64,000 bases of DNA. It comes from Streptomyces olindensis. GTDB lineage: Bacteria; Actinomycetota; Actinomycetes; Streptomycetales; Streptomycetaceae. The notes below the pieces were generated by a model, which was not told the origin of the DNA, searched no databases, and worked only from the letters and a program-made list of their open reading frames with translations. Made by a program: the position numbers and the translations under genes. The stretch lies in assembly GCA_000696115.1 (NCBI GenBank), contig JJOH01000023.1, positions 43,114-107,113 of the forward strand, in the 5' to 3' direction. The first letter of the stretch is position 1, and every line of letters begins with the position of its first letter. Positions 33,395 to 42,844 of the stretch are shown here, piece after piece.

Positions 33395-34369
33395 TCAGGC
33401 CAGATGCGCCTGGACCTCCTGCGCGGCCTCATCCCCGTACGCCTTGGTGAACCGCTCCATGAAATGCCCGCGCCGCAGCTGGTACTCCTGCGTCCCCACC
33501 GTCTCGATGACGAGGGTCGCCAGCATGCACCCGACCTGCGCGGCACGCTCCAGGGAGACGCCCCAGGCCAGGCCCGAGAGGAACCCGGCGCGGAAGGCGT
33601 CGCCGACACCGGTCGGATCGGCCTTGCGCTCCTCGTCCGGCGTGCCGACCTCGATCGGGTCCTCGCCGGCGCGCTCGATGCGCACGCCGCGCGCGCCGAG
33701 CGTGGTCACGCGGTGGCCGACCCGGGAGAGGATCTCCGCGTCGCTCCAGCCGGTCTTGGACTCGATGAGGCCCTTCTCGTACTCGTTGGAGAAGAGGTAC
33801 GTCGCCCCGTCCAGCAGGATGCGGATCTCCTCGCCGTCCATGCGGGCGATCTGCTGGGAGAAGTCGGCGGCGAACGGGATGGACCGGGAGCGGCACTCCT
33901 CGGTGTGGCGGAGCATGGCCTCCGGGTCGTCCGCGCCGATGGAGACCAGGTCGAGGCCGCCGACCCGGTCGGCGACGGTCTTCAGCTCGATGAGGCGGGC
34001 CTCGCTCATGGCGCCCGTGTAGAACGAGCCGATCTGGTTGTGGTCGGCGTCGGTCGTGCACACGAAGCGGGCCGTGTGCAGCGTGTCGGAGATGCGGACG
34101 GAGTCGGTGTCGACGCCGTGCCGCTCCAGCCAGGCGCGGTACTCGTCGAAGTCCGCGCCGGCGGCGCCGACCAGGATCGGCCGGGTGCCGAGCTGTCCCA
34201 TGCCGAACGCGATGTTCGCGGCGACGCCGCCGCGGCGGACGTCGAGCTTGTCGACCAGGAACGACAGCGAGACCGTGTGCAGCTGGTCCGCTACGAGCTG
34301 GTCGGCGAAGCGGCCGGGGAAGGTCATGAGGTGGTCGGTGGCGATGGAGCCGGTGACTGCGATGCGCAC
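33395..34369 (-). CDS. adoK: Adenosine kinase, PfkB/ribokinase family
   Basis: Phosphorylates adenosine to AMP (purine salvage). 324 aa. The N-terminus VTGSIATDHLMTFPGRFADQ and internal HTARFVCTTDADHNQIGSFY, GADDPEAMLRHTEECR and FSNEYEKGL follow the mycobacterial AdoK (Rv2202c) pattern, which is unlike eukaryotic adenosine kinases. The catalytic base and anion hole are in DPTGVGDAFRAGFLSG. ATG at 34369. Its position between the cytochrome oxidase genes and erpA matches M. tuberculosis gene order. Confidence 0.9.
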   Translation of the reverse strand: MRIAVTGSIATDHLMTFPGRFADQLVADQLHTVSLSFLVDKLDVRRGGVAANIAFGMGQLGTRPILVGAAGADFDEYRAWLERHGVDTDSVRISDTLHTARFVCTTDADHNQIGSFYTGAMSEARLIELKTVADRVGGLDLVSIGADDPEAMLRHTEECRSRSIPFAADFSQQIARMDGEEIRILLDGATYLFSNEYEKGLIESKTGWSDAEILSRVGHRVTTLGARGVRIERAGEDPIEVGTPDEERKADPTGVGDAFRAGFLSGLAWGVSLERAAQVGCMLATLVIETVGTQEYQLRRGHFMERFTKAYGDEAAQEVQAHLA

Positions 34370-34501
34370 GGCGTGGATTCTCCTGAGGGAGGCGGACCTT
34401 GACGCTTCACGCTATCGGGTGGGCGGGGCCGCTCTGAAGGCAACTAAACTACCCGATAGTAGATCTTTCTCCGCCCGCTCGACCGTGCATACGGTGCCGC
34501 T

Positions 34502-34711
34502 ATGACGAACCTCGAGGTCCAGGCCCCCGCTCCCGTCGATGTCGAAGGCGACCTCGCGTCGCTGCCGGGTGACGGGGCCCGGATGGCTCCGCACTGGGTT
34601 GTCCCCGACCGGGGCGCCTCCCGGCCGGTCTCCCCGGCCCTGATCCACGGCGTGACCGTACCCCCGGCGTCGGCCCGGCTGCTCGACGCCATGTCGGACT
34701 ACGGGGACTGA
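34502..34711 (+). CDS. Small hypothetical protein
   Basis: 69 aa acidic, Pro/Ala-rich protein (MTNLEVQAPAPVDVEGDLAS to LLDAMSDYGD) with no signal, membrane segment or recognisable domain. Codon use is typical GC3-high. No clear ribosome binding site precedes ATG 34502, so a leaderless transcript is possible. Divergent from adoK with a 132 bp spacer. Function unknown. Confidence 0.5.
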   Translation: MTNLEVQAPAPVDVEGDLASLPGDGARMAPHWVVPDRGASRPVSPALIHGVTVPPASARLLDAMSDYGD

Positions 34712-34857
34712 GAGGCGCACTCCCGGGAACCGTGTGCTCCCCCGCTGCGTCCCATCGCTGTCCCCCGTAAAGGGGAGGCGGGATACGACCCACCAGCGGC
34801 CCGAATCCGACCGGGCCGGGTCCCATGGGACAGCTGTGCAGCCGAAGGAGCGATGCG

Positions 34858-36810
34858 GTGAACACCGAGCGACCCGACAACGACGACGCCAGGGAACCGG
34901 GCGGCGCCGGCACCGCCGACGCCTCGGAGGCCACGGCGCGGGGCTCGGCCGAGGCCGGGGCTTCGGCGCGGGCCGGGGAGTCGGCGGGAGCGGCGGAGTC
35001 TGTCGAGGCCGCGGAGGCTGCGGAGGTCGACGAGGCTCCTGCGGATTCTGTGGAGGCCGCCGAAGCGGATGAGCCGGGGGAGTCGGAGGCCGCTTCCGAC
35101 GCGGGCGACGCGGCGGCGTCCGATGCGGAGCCGACCGGGGACGGCGAGGGCGAGAAGGCCCCGGCGGCCGAGGAGCCTCGCACCGGGCGCGCGGCCCCGG
35201 ATGAGACCCCGGAAGCCGGGCCGTCCGACCGTACGCCGGACGTCGAAGCCGCCGCGGGAAGCGCCGGCGTCGGCGACGCGGACTCCGGCCCGGACGGCGA
35301 GCCGGAACCGGCCCAGGCCCAGGCCCCGGTCCCGGCCCACGGCGGTGACCGTGACCTCCCCCGCGATCATGACGACCTGGTCCGGCACGGACGCGGGCGT
35401 CCCCGGACTCCCGCGATCATCGCCTCCGTCGCCGCCGCCGTGCTGCTGATCGGCGGTGGCGGGGCCTGGCTCGCCGCCAACGCGTCCGGCGGGTCGGGCG
35501 GCGGGACGACGTCCGGTGCGCCCGGCGGGGACGACACTCCCCCGCCGCTGGCGCTCGACGGCTACTCCGAGGGCGGCGGGAACGGCATCGCCCCCGGTGA
35601 GCCCAACCCCTACGGCGCCACCTACCGGGTCGACGGCACACTGCCGGGCGGACCCGGCGAGGCCCCGGTGTACCGGGCGCGGGGCGAGGTCACCAAGGAG
35701 GACGTGGCCCGGCTGGCGAAGGCCCTCGGGGTCGAGGGGACGCCGGTGGTCCAGGGCGAGGCCTGGAAGGTCGGGGCCGGCCAGGACGGTTCGGGCCCGA
35801 GTCTGCAGGTGAACCGGCAGGCGCCGGGGACCTGGACGTTCAGCCGGTACGCGCCGGGCACCGACAACTGCAAGGGCGCGGACACCTGCACCGCTCCGGG
35901 GAGCGACGACACCCCGGTGAGCGAGGCGGTGGCGAAGCAGGCCGCGGCGCCCGTGCTGAAGGCGGTGGGTCAGGATGACGCGAAGCAGGACGCGAGCCAG
36001 GTCATGGGTGCCCGGCGGGTGGTGAACGCCACTCCCGAGGTCGGCGGTCTGCCCACGCACGGCTGGACGACCGGCGTCACGGTCGGTTCCGACGGCGAGG
36101 TCGTCGGCGGCAGCGGTCAGCTCGCGGTCCCCGTGAAGGGGGACACGTACCCCGTGGTCAGCGCCCGGAAGGCGCTGGAGCTGATGAACGAGCGGCCGAA
36201 CGACCACCGCATGGGCATAGGCGGCTGCGCCAGCGCCGTGCCGCACAAGGACCGGCTGGAGCAGCCCTGCGAATCGTCGGCGAGCGGCGCTCCGGAGCAG
36301 GACGCCGTCACGGTCGAGAACGCGGTGTTCGGGCTGGCCGCGCACGTCGTGGACGGCCGTCAGGCGCTGGTGCCGTCGTGGCTGTTCGAGGTGACGGCGC
36401 CGGGCGCGCAGGACCCGTTCACGGTGACGTACCCGGCGGTCGACCCGAAGTACCTGGCCTCGCCCACGCCGAGCGGGCCGAGTGACGGGCCGACGGAGGC
36501 GCCCCGGCCGCGCGACGTCAAGGTGGACGGCTACCGGGCCGAGGGCGCGGAGCTGACCGTGACCTTCACGGGCGGGGTGTGCGCCGACTACGACGTGAAG
36601 GCGAGCGAGCAGGGCGACGAGGTGACGGTCACGGTGACGTCGACCCCGTGGCCCGACAAGGTCTGCATCTTGATCGCCAAGCAGTTCCAGGAGACCGTGC
36701 GGCTGGACGAGCCGCTCGGTGACCGCAAGGTCGTGGGCGAGGACGGCAAGGCCGTTCCGCTGGCCAGGGAGGGCGCGCGGCTGCCGGCTCCCCCGACGCC
36801 CTCGCGGTAG
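34858..36810 (+). CDS. Membrane-anchored protein with long disordered acidic N-terminus
   Basis: 650 aa. About 170 residues of Ala/Glu/Asp/Ser low complexity form a cytoplasmic disordered region. Then come one membrane segment (TPAIIASVAAAVLLIGGGGAWLAA, about residue 185) and a large extracytoplasmic part with two folded stretches (AGQDG...LMNERP and the C-terminal DYDVKASEQGDEVTVTVTSTPW). GTG at 34858 has AAGGAG 7 bases upstream. It occupies the place of the membrane protein Rv2203 between adoK and erpA in M. tuberculosis. Function unknown; no catalytic motif seen. Confidence 0.72.
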   Translation: MNTERPDNDDAREPGGAGTADASEATARGSAEAGASARAGESAGAAESVEAAEAAEVDEAPADSVEAAEADEPGESEAASDAGDAAASDAEPTGDGEGEKAPAAEEPRTGRAAPDETPEAGPSDRTPDVEAAAGSAGVGDADSGPDGEPEPAQAQAPVPAHGGDRDLPRDHDDLVRHGRGRPRTPAIIASVAAAVLLIGGGGAWLAANASGGSGGGTTSGAPGGDDTPPPLALDGYSEGGGNGIAPGEPNPYGATYRVDGTLPGGPGEAPVYRARGEVTKEDVARLAKALGVEGTPVVQGEAWKVGAGQDGSGPSLQVNRQAPGTWTFSRYAPGTDNCKGADTCTAPGSDDTPVSEAVAKQAAAPVLKAVGQDDAKQDASQVMGARRVVNATPEVGGLPTHGWTTGVTVGSDGEVVGGSGQLAVPVKGDTYPVVSARKALELMNERPNDHRMGIGGCASAVPHKDRLEQPCESSASGAPEQDAVTVENAVFGLAAHVVDGRQALVPSWLFEVTAPGAQDPFTVTYPAVDPKYLASPTPSGPSDGPTEAPRPRDVKVDGYRAEGAELTVTFTGGVCADYDVKASEQGDEVTVTVTSTPWPDKVCILIAKQFQETVRLDEPLGDRKVVGEDGKAVPLAREGARLPAPPTPSR

Positions 36811-36845
36811 CGCCACCGGGTACGCGGTAGCGCCGCCCGGTACGG

Positions 36846-36884
36846 CGAAGGCGGCGGCCCCGTCGGAGGGGGTCGCCGCCTTCG
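36846..36884. terminator. Bidirectional hairpin between membrane protein gene and erpA
   Basis: 14-bp stem CGAAGGCGGCGGCC / GGTCGCCGCCTTCG with one mismatch, 36 bases after one stop and 36 bases from the convergent erpA stop. Confidence 0.75.
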
Positions 36885-36919
36885 TCATGTCCGCTGCCGC
36901 CCGTGGCGGCGCGGCGGGC

Positions 36920-37276
36920 TCAGCTGAAGGAGTCGCCGCAGGCGCAGGAGCCGGTCGCGTTCGGGTTGTCGATCGTGAAGCCCTGCTTCTCGATGGTGTC
37001 CACGAAGTCGATCGTGGCGCCGCCCAGGTACGGGGCGCTCATGCGGTCGGTGACCACCTTCACACCGCCGAAGTCCTTCTCCACGTCGCCGTCGAGGGAA
37101 CGCTCGTCGAAGAAGAGCTGGTAGCGCAGGCCGGAGCAGCCGCCGGGCTGGACGGCGACGCGCAGCGCGAGGTCGTCGCGGCCTTCCTGGTCGAGCAGCG
37201 CCTTGACCTTCGACGCGGCGGCGTCGGTCAGGATGATGCCGTCGGTGACGGTGCTGGTCTCGTCCGATACGGACAT
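36920..37276 (-). CDS. erpA: Iron-sulfur cluster insertion protein, ErpA/HesB family
   Basis: 118 aa A-type carrier that delivers Fe-S clusters to apoproteins. The three cluster cysteines are Cys47 (PGGCSGLRYQLFFDE) and Cys111/Cys113 (GSCACGDSFS). ATG 37276 follows GGGAG at 9 bases. It is divergent from nadA, whose product needs a 4Fe-4S cluster, and near qcrA (Rieske), both plausible clients. Confidence 0.95.
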   Translation of the reverse strand: MSVSDETSTVTDGIILTDAAASKVKALLDQEGRDDLALRVAVQPGGCSGLRYQLFFDERSLDGDVEKDFGGVKVVTDRMSAPYLGGATIDFVDTIEKQGFTIDNPNATGSCACGDSFS

Positions 37277-37480
37277 CTACATCTCTCCCGGGTTGTACGG
37301 AGACTGCTTGCCGACGGTTGCAACCGGCGGGGCCGCGGATTCATTCCGGGCCGGGCGCTCGATCTCGGCTCCTTTTCATGCTCGCACACGCGCCGGGAAC
37401 CGGAAAACGGCTCTTTCCCCGTCCTTCCGGGAATGAACGGCGGCTCGCCGGGATTCACGTCACACAGACGCTATGGCCAT

Positions 37481-37527
37481 CGTCAAAGTGACGTGAAGCA
37501 GTTATGATAGATAGCGTCAAATCGACG
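37481..37527. promoter_or_regulatory. Two tandem CGTC...GACG palindromes before nadA
   Basis: CGTCAAAGTGACG (37481-37493) and CGTCAAATCGACG (37515-37527) have centres 34 bp apart and flank a TATGAT -10-like box (37503-37508). The shared CGTCAAA..nACG core and the location 33 bp before the nadA start suggest an operator for an NAD-biosynthesis repressor. The regulator is not identified. Confidence 0.55.
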
Positions 37528-37559
37528 AAAAGTCGCCGGAAACAGAAAGGGTGCGTGTC

Positions 37560-38744
37560 GTGACCACCGCCCAGACCCAGGAGCTCGACGTACAGCCGAC
37601 GCCCCTCGCCCTGCTGCTCCTCGGCCGTGAGGCCGACCCGAGGAGCGAGCGCGGCGTGGAGTGTCCCGGCGACCTGCCCTCGCCGTCCGACCCGGACCTG
37701 GTCGAGCGTGCTCGCCGGGCGAAGGAGAAGCTCGGGGACAAGGTCTTCGTGCTCGGCCACCACTACCAGCGCGACGAGGTCATCCAGTTCGCCGACGTGA
37801 CCGGTGACTCGTTCAAGCTGGCCCGGGACGCGGCGGCGCGTCCGGAGGCCGAGTACATCGTCTTCTGCGGTGTGCACTTCATGGCGGAGTCCGCTGACAT
37901 CCTGACGTCCGACGACCAGAAGGTCGTCCTGCCCGACCTCGCCGCCGGCTGCTCGATGGCCGACATGGCCACGGCCGAGCAGGTCGCCGAGTGCTGGGAC
38001 GTGCTGACCGAGGCCGGCATAGCCGAGCAGGTCGTGCCCGTCTCGTACATGAACTCGTCCGCGGACATCAAGGCGTTCACGGGCAAGCACGGCGGCACGA
38101 TCTGCACCTCCTCCAACGCCAAGCGCGCCCTGGACTGGGCGTTCGAGCAGGGCGAGAAGGTGCTCTTCCTGCCCGACCAGCACCTCGGGCGCAACACCGC
38201 GGTCCGCGACATGGGCATGTCCCTGGAGGACTGCGTCGTCTACAACCCGCACAAGCCGAACGGCGGCCTGACCGCCGACGAGCTGCGCGCGGCGAAGATG
38301 ATCCTGTGGCGGGGCCACTGCTCGGTGCACGGGCGCTTCAGCCTGGACTCGGTCAACGACGTGCGCGAGCGCATCCCGGGCGTGAACGTCCTGGTGCACC
38401 CCGAGTGCAAGCACGAGGTCGTGGCCGCGGCCGACTACGTCGGTTCGACGGAGTACATCATCAAGGCCCTGGAGGCCGCGCCGGCCGGCTCCAAGTGGGC
38501 CATCGGCACGGAGCTGAACCTGGTCCGCCGCCTGGCGAACCGTTTCGCGCCGGAGGGCAAGGAGATCGTCTTCCTCGACAAGACGGTCTGCTTCTGCTCG
38601 ACCATGAACCGCATCGACCTCCCCCACCTGGTCTGGGCCCTGGAGTCGCTGGCCGAGGGCAACCTCGTCAACCGCATCGAGGTGGACAAGGAGACGGAGG
38701 CGTTCGCGAAGCTGGCGCTGGAGCGGATGCTGGCCCTGCCGTAG
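37560..38744 (+). CDS. nadA: Quinolinate synthase
   Basis: Condenses iminoaspartate with dihydroxyacetone phosphate to quinolinate in NAD synthesis, using a 4Fe-4S cluster. 394 aa. VFVLGHHYQRDEVIQFAD, FCGVHFMAESADIL, YMNSSADIKAF, CTSSNAKRAL, RGHCSVHGRF, HPECKHEVV and KTVCFCSTMNRI hold the active-site and cluster cysteines. GTG 37560 is chosen with AAAGGG 8 bases upstream; GTG 37551 is an alternative. nadB/nadC do not follow; the downstream gene is convergent. Confidence 0.95.
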   Translation: MTTAQTQELDVQPTPLALLLLGREADPRSERGVECPGDLPSPSDPDLVERARRAKEKLGDKVFVLGHHYQRDEVIQFADVTGDSFKLARDAAARPEAEYIVFCGVHFMAESADILTSDDQKVVLPDLAAGCSMADMATAEQVAECWDVLTEAGIAEQVVPVSYMNSSADIKAFTGKHGGTICTSSNAKRALDWAFEQGEKVLFLPDQHLGRNTAVRDMGMSLEDCVVYNPHKPNGGLTADELRAAKMILWRGHCSVHGRFSLDSVNDVRERIPGVNVLVHPECKHEVVAAADYVGSTEYIIKALEAAPAGSKWAIGTELNLVRRLANRFAPEGKEIVFLDKTVCFCSTMNRIDLPHLVWALESLAEGNLVNRIEVDKETEAFAKLALERMLALP

Positions 38745-38825
38745 CCATCGCCCCGCCCGTCGTCACCCCGAGTGCGGTGTGGCCCGCGGCGGCGTCTCCC
38801 GGAGCAGCGTGAACGGGACACGGGA

Positions 38826-38864
38826 GCGGCCGGGCACCGACCGTGAGGTCCGGTGCCCGGCCGC
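38826..38864. terminator. Bidirectional terminator between nadA and the RND gene
   Basis: Perfect 14-bp stem GCGGCCGGGCACCG / CGGTGCCCGGCCGC with an 11-base loop in the 136-bp gap of two convergent genes. Confidence 0.85.
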
Positions 38865-38880
38865 CGCCGGGCCGGGGGCG

Positions 38881-41800
38881 TCACACGCCCGCGGGCTCCG
38901 GCTCCGCCGCGTCCGTCCGCTGGGCCGGGAGGCCCTTCTTCGCCGCGCGCTTCTTCGCCCGGCGCTCCTTGCGGAGTTCGAGCATCGCGTACAGCGTCGG
39001 CACCAGCAGCAGGGTCAGCAGGGTCGACGTCACCAGGCCGCCGATCACGACCACGGCCAGCGGCTGGGCGATGAAGCCGCCCTCGCCGGTGATGCCGAGG
39101 GCCATCGGGAGCAGGGCGAAGATCGTCGCCAGGGCGGTCATGAGGATGGGCCGCAGACGGTGCCGGCCGCCCTCGACCACGGCCTCGACGACGCCGTAGC
39201 CCTGCTTGCGGTACTGGTTGATCAGGTCGATCAGCACGATCGCGTTCGTCACCACGATGCCGATCAGCATCAGCATGCCGATCATCGCGGGGACGCCCAT
39301 CGGGGTGCCGGTCGCCACCAGCAGGCCGATCGCGCCGGTGGCGGCGAACGGGATGGAGACCAGCAGGATCAGCGGCTGGACCAGGGACCGGAAGGTGCCC
39401 ACCAGCAGCATGAAGACGATCGCGATGGCCGCCAGCATGGCCAGGCCCAGGTTGGCGAACGCCTCGTCCTGGTCCTCGGAGACACCGCCGATCGACGCCG
39501 TGGCGCCGTCCGGGAGCTTCAGCGCGTTGATCTCGGACTGGAGCTTGGTGCTCACCGCGCCCGTGTTGTCGCCGGTCGGCTTCGCCGTGATGGTGGCGGC
39601 GCGCTGTCCGTCGATGCGGGTCATGGACACCGGGCCGTCGACCACCCGCACGGTCGCGATGTCGCCGAGCTTCACCGCACCTCCCAGCCGCAGGTCCCGG
39701 AGCTCCTCCAGGGTCTGCGCGGGCTTCGCCGAGCGGATGACGACGTCGCGCTCGGTGTCGTCCAGGACGGCCTTGGCCGCCGGGGTGCCGCGGACGGCCT
39801 GGGCGACGACGGCGCCGAGGGTCTGGTCGTTGAACCCGGCCGCGGCCGCCTTGTCGTTGGCCTTGACCGAGATGCGCGGGACGCTCGTCGCCAGATCGCT
39901 GGTGACGTCCGTGACGTCGTCGAGGGAGGCGACCGTCTTGCGGACCTCCTCGGACGCCGTGCGCAGCACCTCGGCGTCAGCGGCCTTCACCACGACGCTC
40001 AGGTCCTGGGCGCCGAAGCCGTCACCGGCGGCGACGGTGGTGGTGCCGATGCCCTTGAGCCCGGCGAGGCCCTTCTCGATGCTGTCCTGGACGTCCTCGG
40101 CCGACGCCGAGTCCTCCAGCATCACCTGGTAGGAGGCCTGGTTGGTGTCCGTGCCGCCGCCGAAGGCGGCCATGAACCCGGACGAGCCGACCGTGACCTG
40201 GTAGTCCTTCACACCCTTGGTGCCGGCGAGCAGTTCCTCGACCTTCTTCGCCTGGGCGTCGGTGGCCGCCAGGCTGGTGCCGGGCTTCAGCTCCTGCTTG
40301 ACGGTGAGGACCTCGACCTCGCCCTGGTCGAAGAAGTTCGTCTTCAGCAGCGGTGCCATGCCGAACGTGCCGATCAGGACGACGATCGCGATGGCCACGC
40401 TGGTGAGGCGGCGACGGGTCGCGAAGCGCAGGACCGGGACGTAGATGCGCTGCAGGCGGCTCTTGGCCTCCTTCTCCTCCGCGAGGCGGCGCGCCTCGGC
40501 CGCGTCCTCCGGGGTGCCCTTCGGCGGGCGCAGGAACCAGTACGACAGGACCGGCACGACCGTCAGGGAGACGAGCAGGGAGGCCAGCAGCGCCGCCGTG
40601 ACGGTGAGGCTGAACGAGCCGAACAGCTCGCCGACCATGCCGCCGACCAGGCCGATCGGCAGGAACACGGCGACGGTGGTGAGCGTGGAGGACGTCACCG
40701 CGCCCGCGACCTCGCGCACCGCGTTGAGGATGGCCGAGTGGCGCTCCTCGCCGTAGCCGAGGTGGCGCTTGATGTTCTCCAGGACCACGATCGAGTCGTC
40801 GACGACCCGGCCGATGGCGATGGTCAGGGCGCCCAGCGTGAGGACGTTCAGCGACAGGTCGCGGGTCCACAGCACGATCAGGGCGAGGACCACGGACAGC
40901 GGGATGGACACCGCCGTGACGAGGGTGGAGCGGATCGAGGCCAGGAAGACCAGGATCACCAGGACCGCGAAGAGCAGGCCGAGCGCGCCCTCGGTGGTGA
41001 GGCCCTTGATGGACTTGGACACGGCCGGGCCCTGGTCGCTGACGACCGTGAGGGTCGCGCCGGAGCCGAGATCCTTGCGCAGGTCCGGCAGCTTGTCCTG
41101 GACGGCGTCGGAGATGGCGACCGCGCTGCCGTCCCGGTCCATGGTGATGGCGACGGCGAGGCTGGGCTTGCCGTCGGTGCGGGTGATGGAGTCGGCCGGG
41201 GCCTCCTGCTGCCGCACCGTGGCGACATCGCCGAGGCGCACCGGCTTGCCCTTGCCGGGCTCACCCGTGACCATCAGGTCCTGGATCTCCTGCAGCGAGG
41301 TGAAGCCGCCGCCGACCTGCACGGTGCGGTTGGAGCCGCCCTCGTCGAAGGAGCCGGCCGGGACGGTCGCGCCGCCGGCCTGGAGCGCCTGGGAGAGGGA
41401 CTGCGAGGTCAGCCCGGCCTTCGCCAGCTTCGCGTCGTCGGGCGTGACGGTGACCTGGAGGTCCCGGACGCCGTCGACGGTGACCTGGCCGACGCCGTCG
41501 ATGCTCTTCAGGTCGGGCAGGACGGTCTTGTCGAGCTGGTCGGCCAGGGCCTGCTGGTCCCGGTCGGAGGTGACGGCGAGGACGACGGTCGGCATGTCGT
41601 CCGTCGAACCGGCGACGATCTGCGGGTCCACGTCGTCCGGGAGCTGGACGCGGGCCCGGTTGACGGCCTGCTGGACGTCGGCGACGAGCTGCTCGGTGCC
41701 GTTGCCGTAGTCGAAGGACGCCATGATCACGGCGTTGCCCTCGCTCGCCGTGGAGGTGACGCCGCTGATGCCGTCGACGGCTTCGAGGCTGTCCTCGATG

Positions 41801-42000
41801 GGTTCGACGACCTGCTTCTCGACCACGTCCGGGGACGCGCCCTGGTACGGCGCCAGCACGGACACCATGGGCAGTTCGATGGTGGGCAGCAGTTGCTGCT
41901 TGAGCTGGGGTATCGCGATCGCTCCGAAGACGAGCGCGATGATCGACATCAGCCCTATCAGGGCCCGTTGCGCGAGGCTGAATCTCGACAGCCAGGACAT
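38881..42000 (-). CDS. AcrB/HAE1-type RND efflux transporter
   Basis: 1039 aa proton-driven exporter with the twelve-helix, two-loop RND layout, like SwrC of Bacillus and unlike MmpL. The proton-relay acidic pair is in IGRVVDDSIVVLENI (TM4), with the motif GNAVIMASFDYGNGTEQ in porter loop 1 and a second-half repeat (AFANLGLAMLAAIAIVFMLL; GIVVTNAIVLIDLI). Being Gram-positive it has no outer-membrane channel or adaptor gene nearby. ATG 42000. A NarL-type two-component system lies directly upstream in the same direction and probably controls it; substrates unknown. Confidence 0.93.
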   Translation of the reverse strand: MSWLSRFSLAQRALIGLMSIIALVFGAIAIPQLKQQLLPTIELPMVSVLAPYQGASPDVVEKQVVEPIEDSLEAVDGISGVTSTASEGNAVIMASFDYGNGTEQLVADVQQAVNRARVQLPDDVDPQIVAGSTDDMPTVVLAVTSDRDQQALADQLDKTVLPDLKSIDGVGQVTVDGVRDLQVTVTPDDAKLAKAGLTSQSLSQALQAGGATVPAGSFDEGGSNRTVQVGGGFTSLQEIQDLMVTGEPGKGKPVRLGDVATVRQQEAPADSITRTDGKPSLAVAITMDRDGSAVAISDAVQDKLPDLRKDLGSGATLTVVSDQGPAVSKSIKGLTTEGALGLLFAVLVILVFLASIRSTLVTAVSIPLSVVLALIVLWTRDLSLNVLTLGALTIAIGRVVDDSIVVLENIKRHLGYGEERHSAILNAVREVAGAVTSSTLTTVAVFLPIGLVGGMVGELFGSFSLTVTAALLASLLVSLTVVPVLSYWFLRPPKGTPEDAAEARRLAEEKEAKSRLQRIYVPVLRFATRRRLTSVAIAIVVLIGTFGMAPLLKTNFFDQGEVEVLTVKQELKPGTSLAATDAQAKKVEELLAGTKGVKDYQVTVGSSGFMAAFGGGTDTNQASYQVMLEDSASAEDVQDSIEKGLAGLKGIGTTTVAAGDGFGAQDLSVVVKAADAEVLRTASEEVRKTVASLDDVTDVTSDLATSVPRISVKANDKAAAAGFNDQTLGAVVAQAVRGTPAAKAVLDDTERDVVIRSAKPAQTLEELRDLRLGGAVKLGDIATVRVVDGPVSMTRIDGQRAATITAKPTGDNTGAVSTKLQSEINALKLPDGATASIGGVSEDQDEAFANLGLAMLAAIAIVFMLLVGTFRSLVQPLILLVSIPFAATGAIGLLVATGTPMGVPAMIGMLMLIGIVVTNAIVLIDLINQYRKQGYGVVEAVVEGGRHRLRPILMTALATIFALLPMALGITGEGGFIAQPLAVVVIGGLVTSTLLTLLLVPTLYAMLELRKERRAKKRAAKKGLPAQRTDAAEPEPAGV

Positions 42001-42039
42001 GGGTCAGGATCTCTCTTCTGTTTAACGGCAGAAGCGGCA

Positions 42040-42063
42040 GCGGGCGCACAGATGAGCGCCCGC
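42040..42063 (-). terminator. Hairpin between response regulator and RND gene
   Basis: Perfect 8-bp stem GCGGGCGC / GCGCCCGC with an 8-base loop in the 160-bp gap. It may partly end the two-component transcript or structure the leader of the RND gene. Confidence 0.4.
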
Positions 42064-42160
42064 CCTTACACCCTGAGCCATGGGAGGGGGCCGATTCGTA
42101 GGCCCCAGGTCCATTTCCTTATGCGGCGCATACTCCCGCCGCAGTACGCCCGGCTGGAAC

Positions 42161-42844
42161 TCACTCCACCCTTGGACGGACCAGGCCGGATTCGTACGCG
42201 ATCACCACGAGCTGGGCCCGGTCCCGGGCGCCCAGCTTGGCCATGGCCCGGTTGACGTGCGTCTTCACCGTCAGCGGGCTGACCTCCAGCCGCTCGGCGA
42301 TCTCGTCGTTCGAGTGACCGCCGGCGACCTGGACCAGCACTTCCCGCTCCCGTCCGGTGAGCGAGTCGAGCCGCTCGCCGCGGGCCGGATCCCGGTCGCC
42401 GTCGGCCGGGCCCTCCTGGGCGAGGAACCGGGCGATCAGCCCCGTGGTGGCCGCCGGGGACAGCAGGGCCTGCCCACCGGCCGCGATCCGGATGGCGTTC
42501 AGCAGTTCCTCGGGCTCGGAGCCCTTGCCGAGGAAACCGGAGGCGCCGGCGCGCAGCGACTGCACGACGTAGTCGTCGACCTCGAACGTCGTCAGGATGA
42601 CCACGCGGACGTCGGCGAGCTCCGGGTCGGCGCTGATCATGCGGGTCGCCGCGAGACCGTCCGTGCCGGGCATGCGGATGTCCATGAGGACGACGTCGGC
42701 GCGCTGCTCCTTCGTCAGCCGGACCGCCTCCGCGCCGTCGGACGCCTCGCCGACCACCTCCATGTCGGGCTCGGAGTCGACGAGCACGCGAAAGGCGCTG
42801 CGGAGCAGCGCCTGGTCGTCGGCGAGCAGGACACGGATCGTCAT
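42161..42844 (-). CDS. NarL/LuxR family response regulator
   Basis: 227 aa. Receiver with Asp9-Asp10, phosphoacceptor Asp55 (VVLMDIRMPG), TTFE and LGKGSEPEE (conserved Lys). LuxR-type helix-turn-helix at the C-terminus: LTGREREVLVQVAGGHSNDEIAERLEVSPLTVKTHVNRAM. ATG 42844 overlaps the kinase stop (ATGA), so the pair is cotranslated. The RND pump 160 bp downstream is the obvious target. Confidence 0.94.
   Translation of the reverse strand: MTIRVLLADDQALLRSAFRVLVDSEPDMEVVGEASDGAEAVRLTKEQRADVVLMDIRMPGTDGLAATRMISADPELADVRVVILTTFEVDDYVVQSLRAGASGFLGKGSEPEELLNAIRIAAGGQALLSPAATTGLIARFLAQEGPADGDRDPARGERLDSLTGREREVLVQVAGGHSNDEIAERLEVSPLTVKTHVNRAMAKLGARDRAQLVVIAYESGLVRPRVE

Noticed and set aside
31687..33609. 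Upstream extension of the ctaC frame
   Set aside because: It is antisense to the desulfurase-TusA gene; GTG 31686 has a binding site and a lipoprotein signal.
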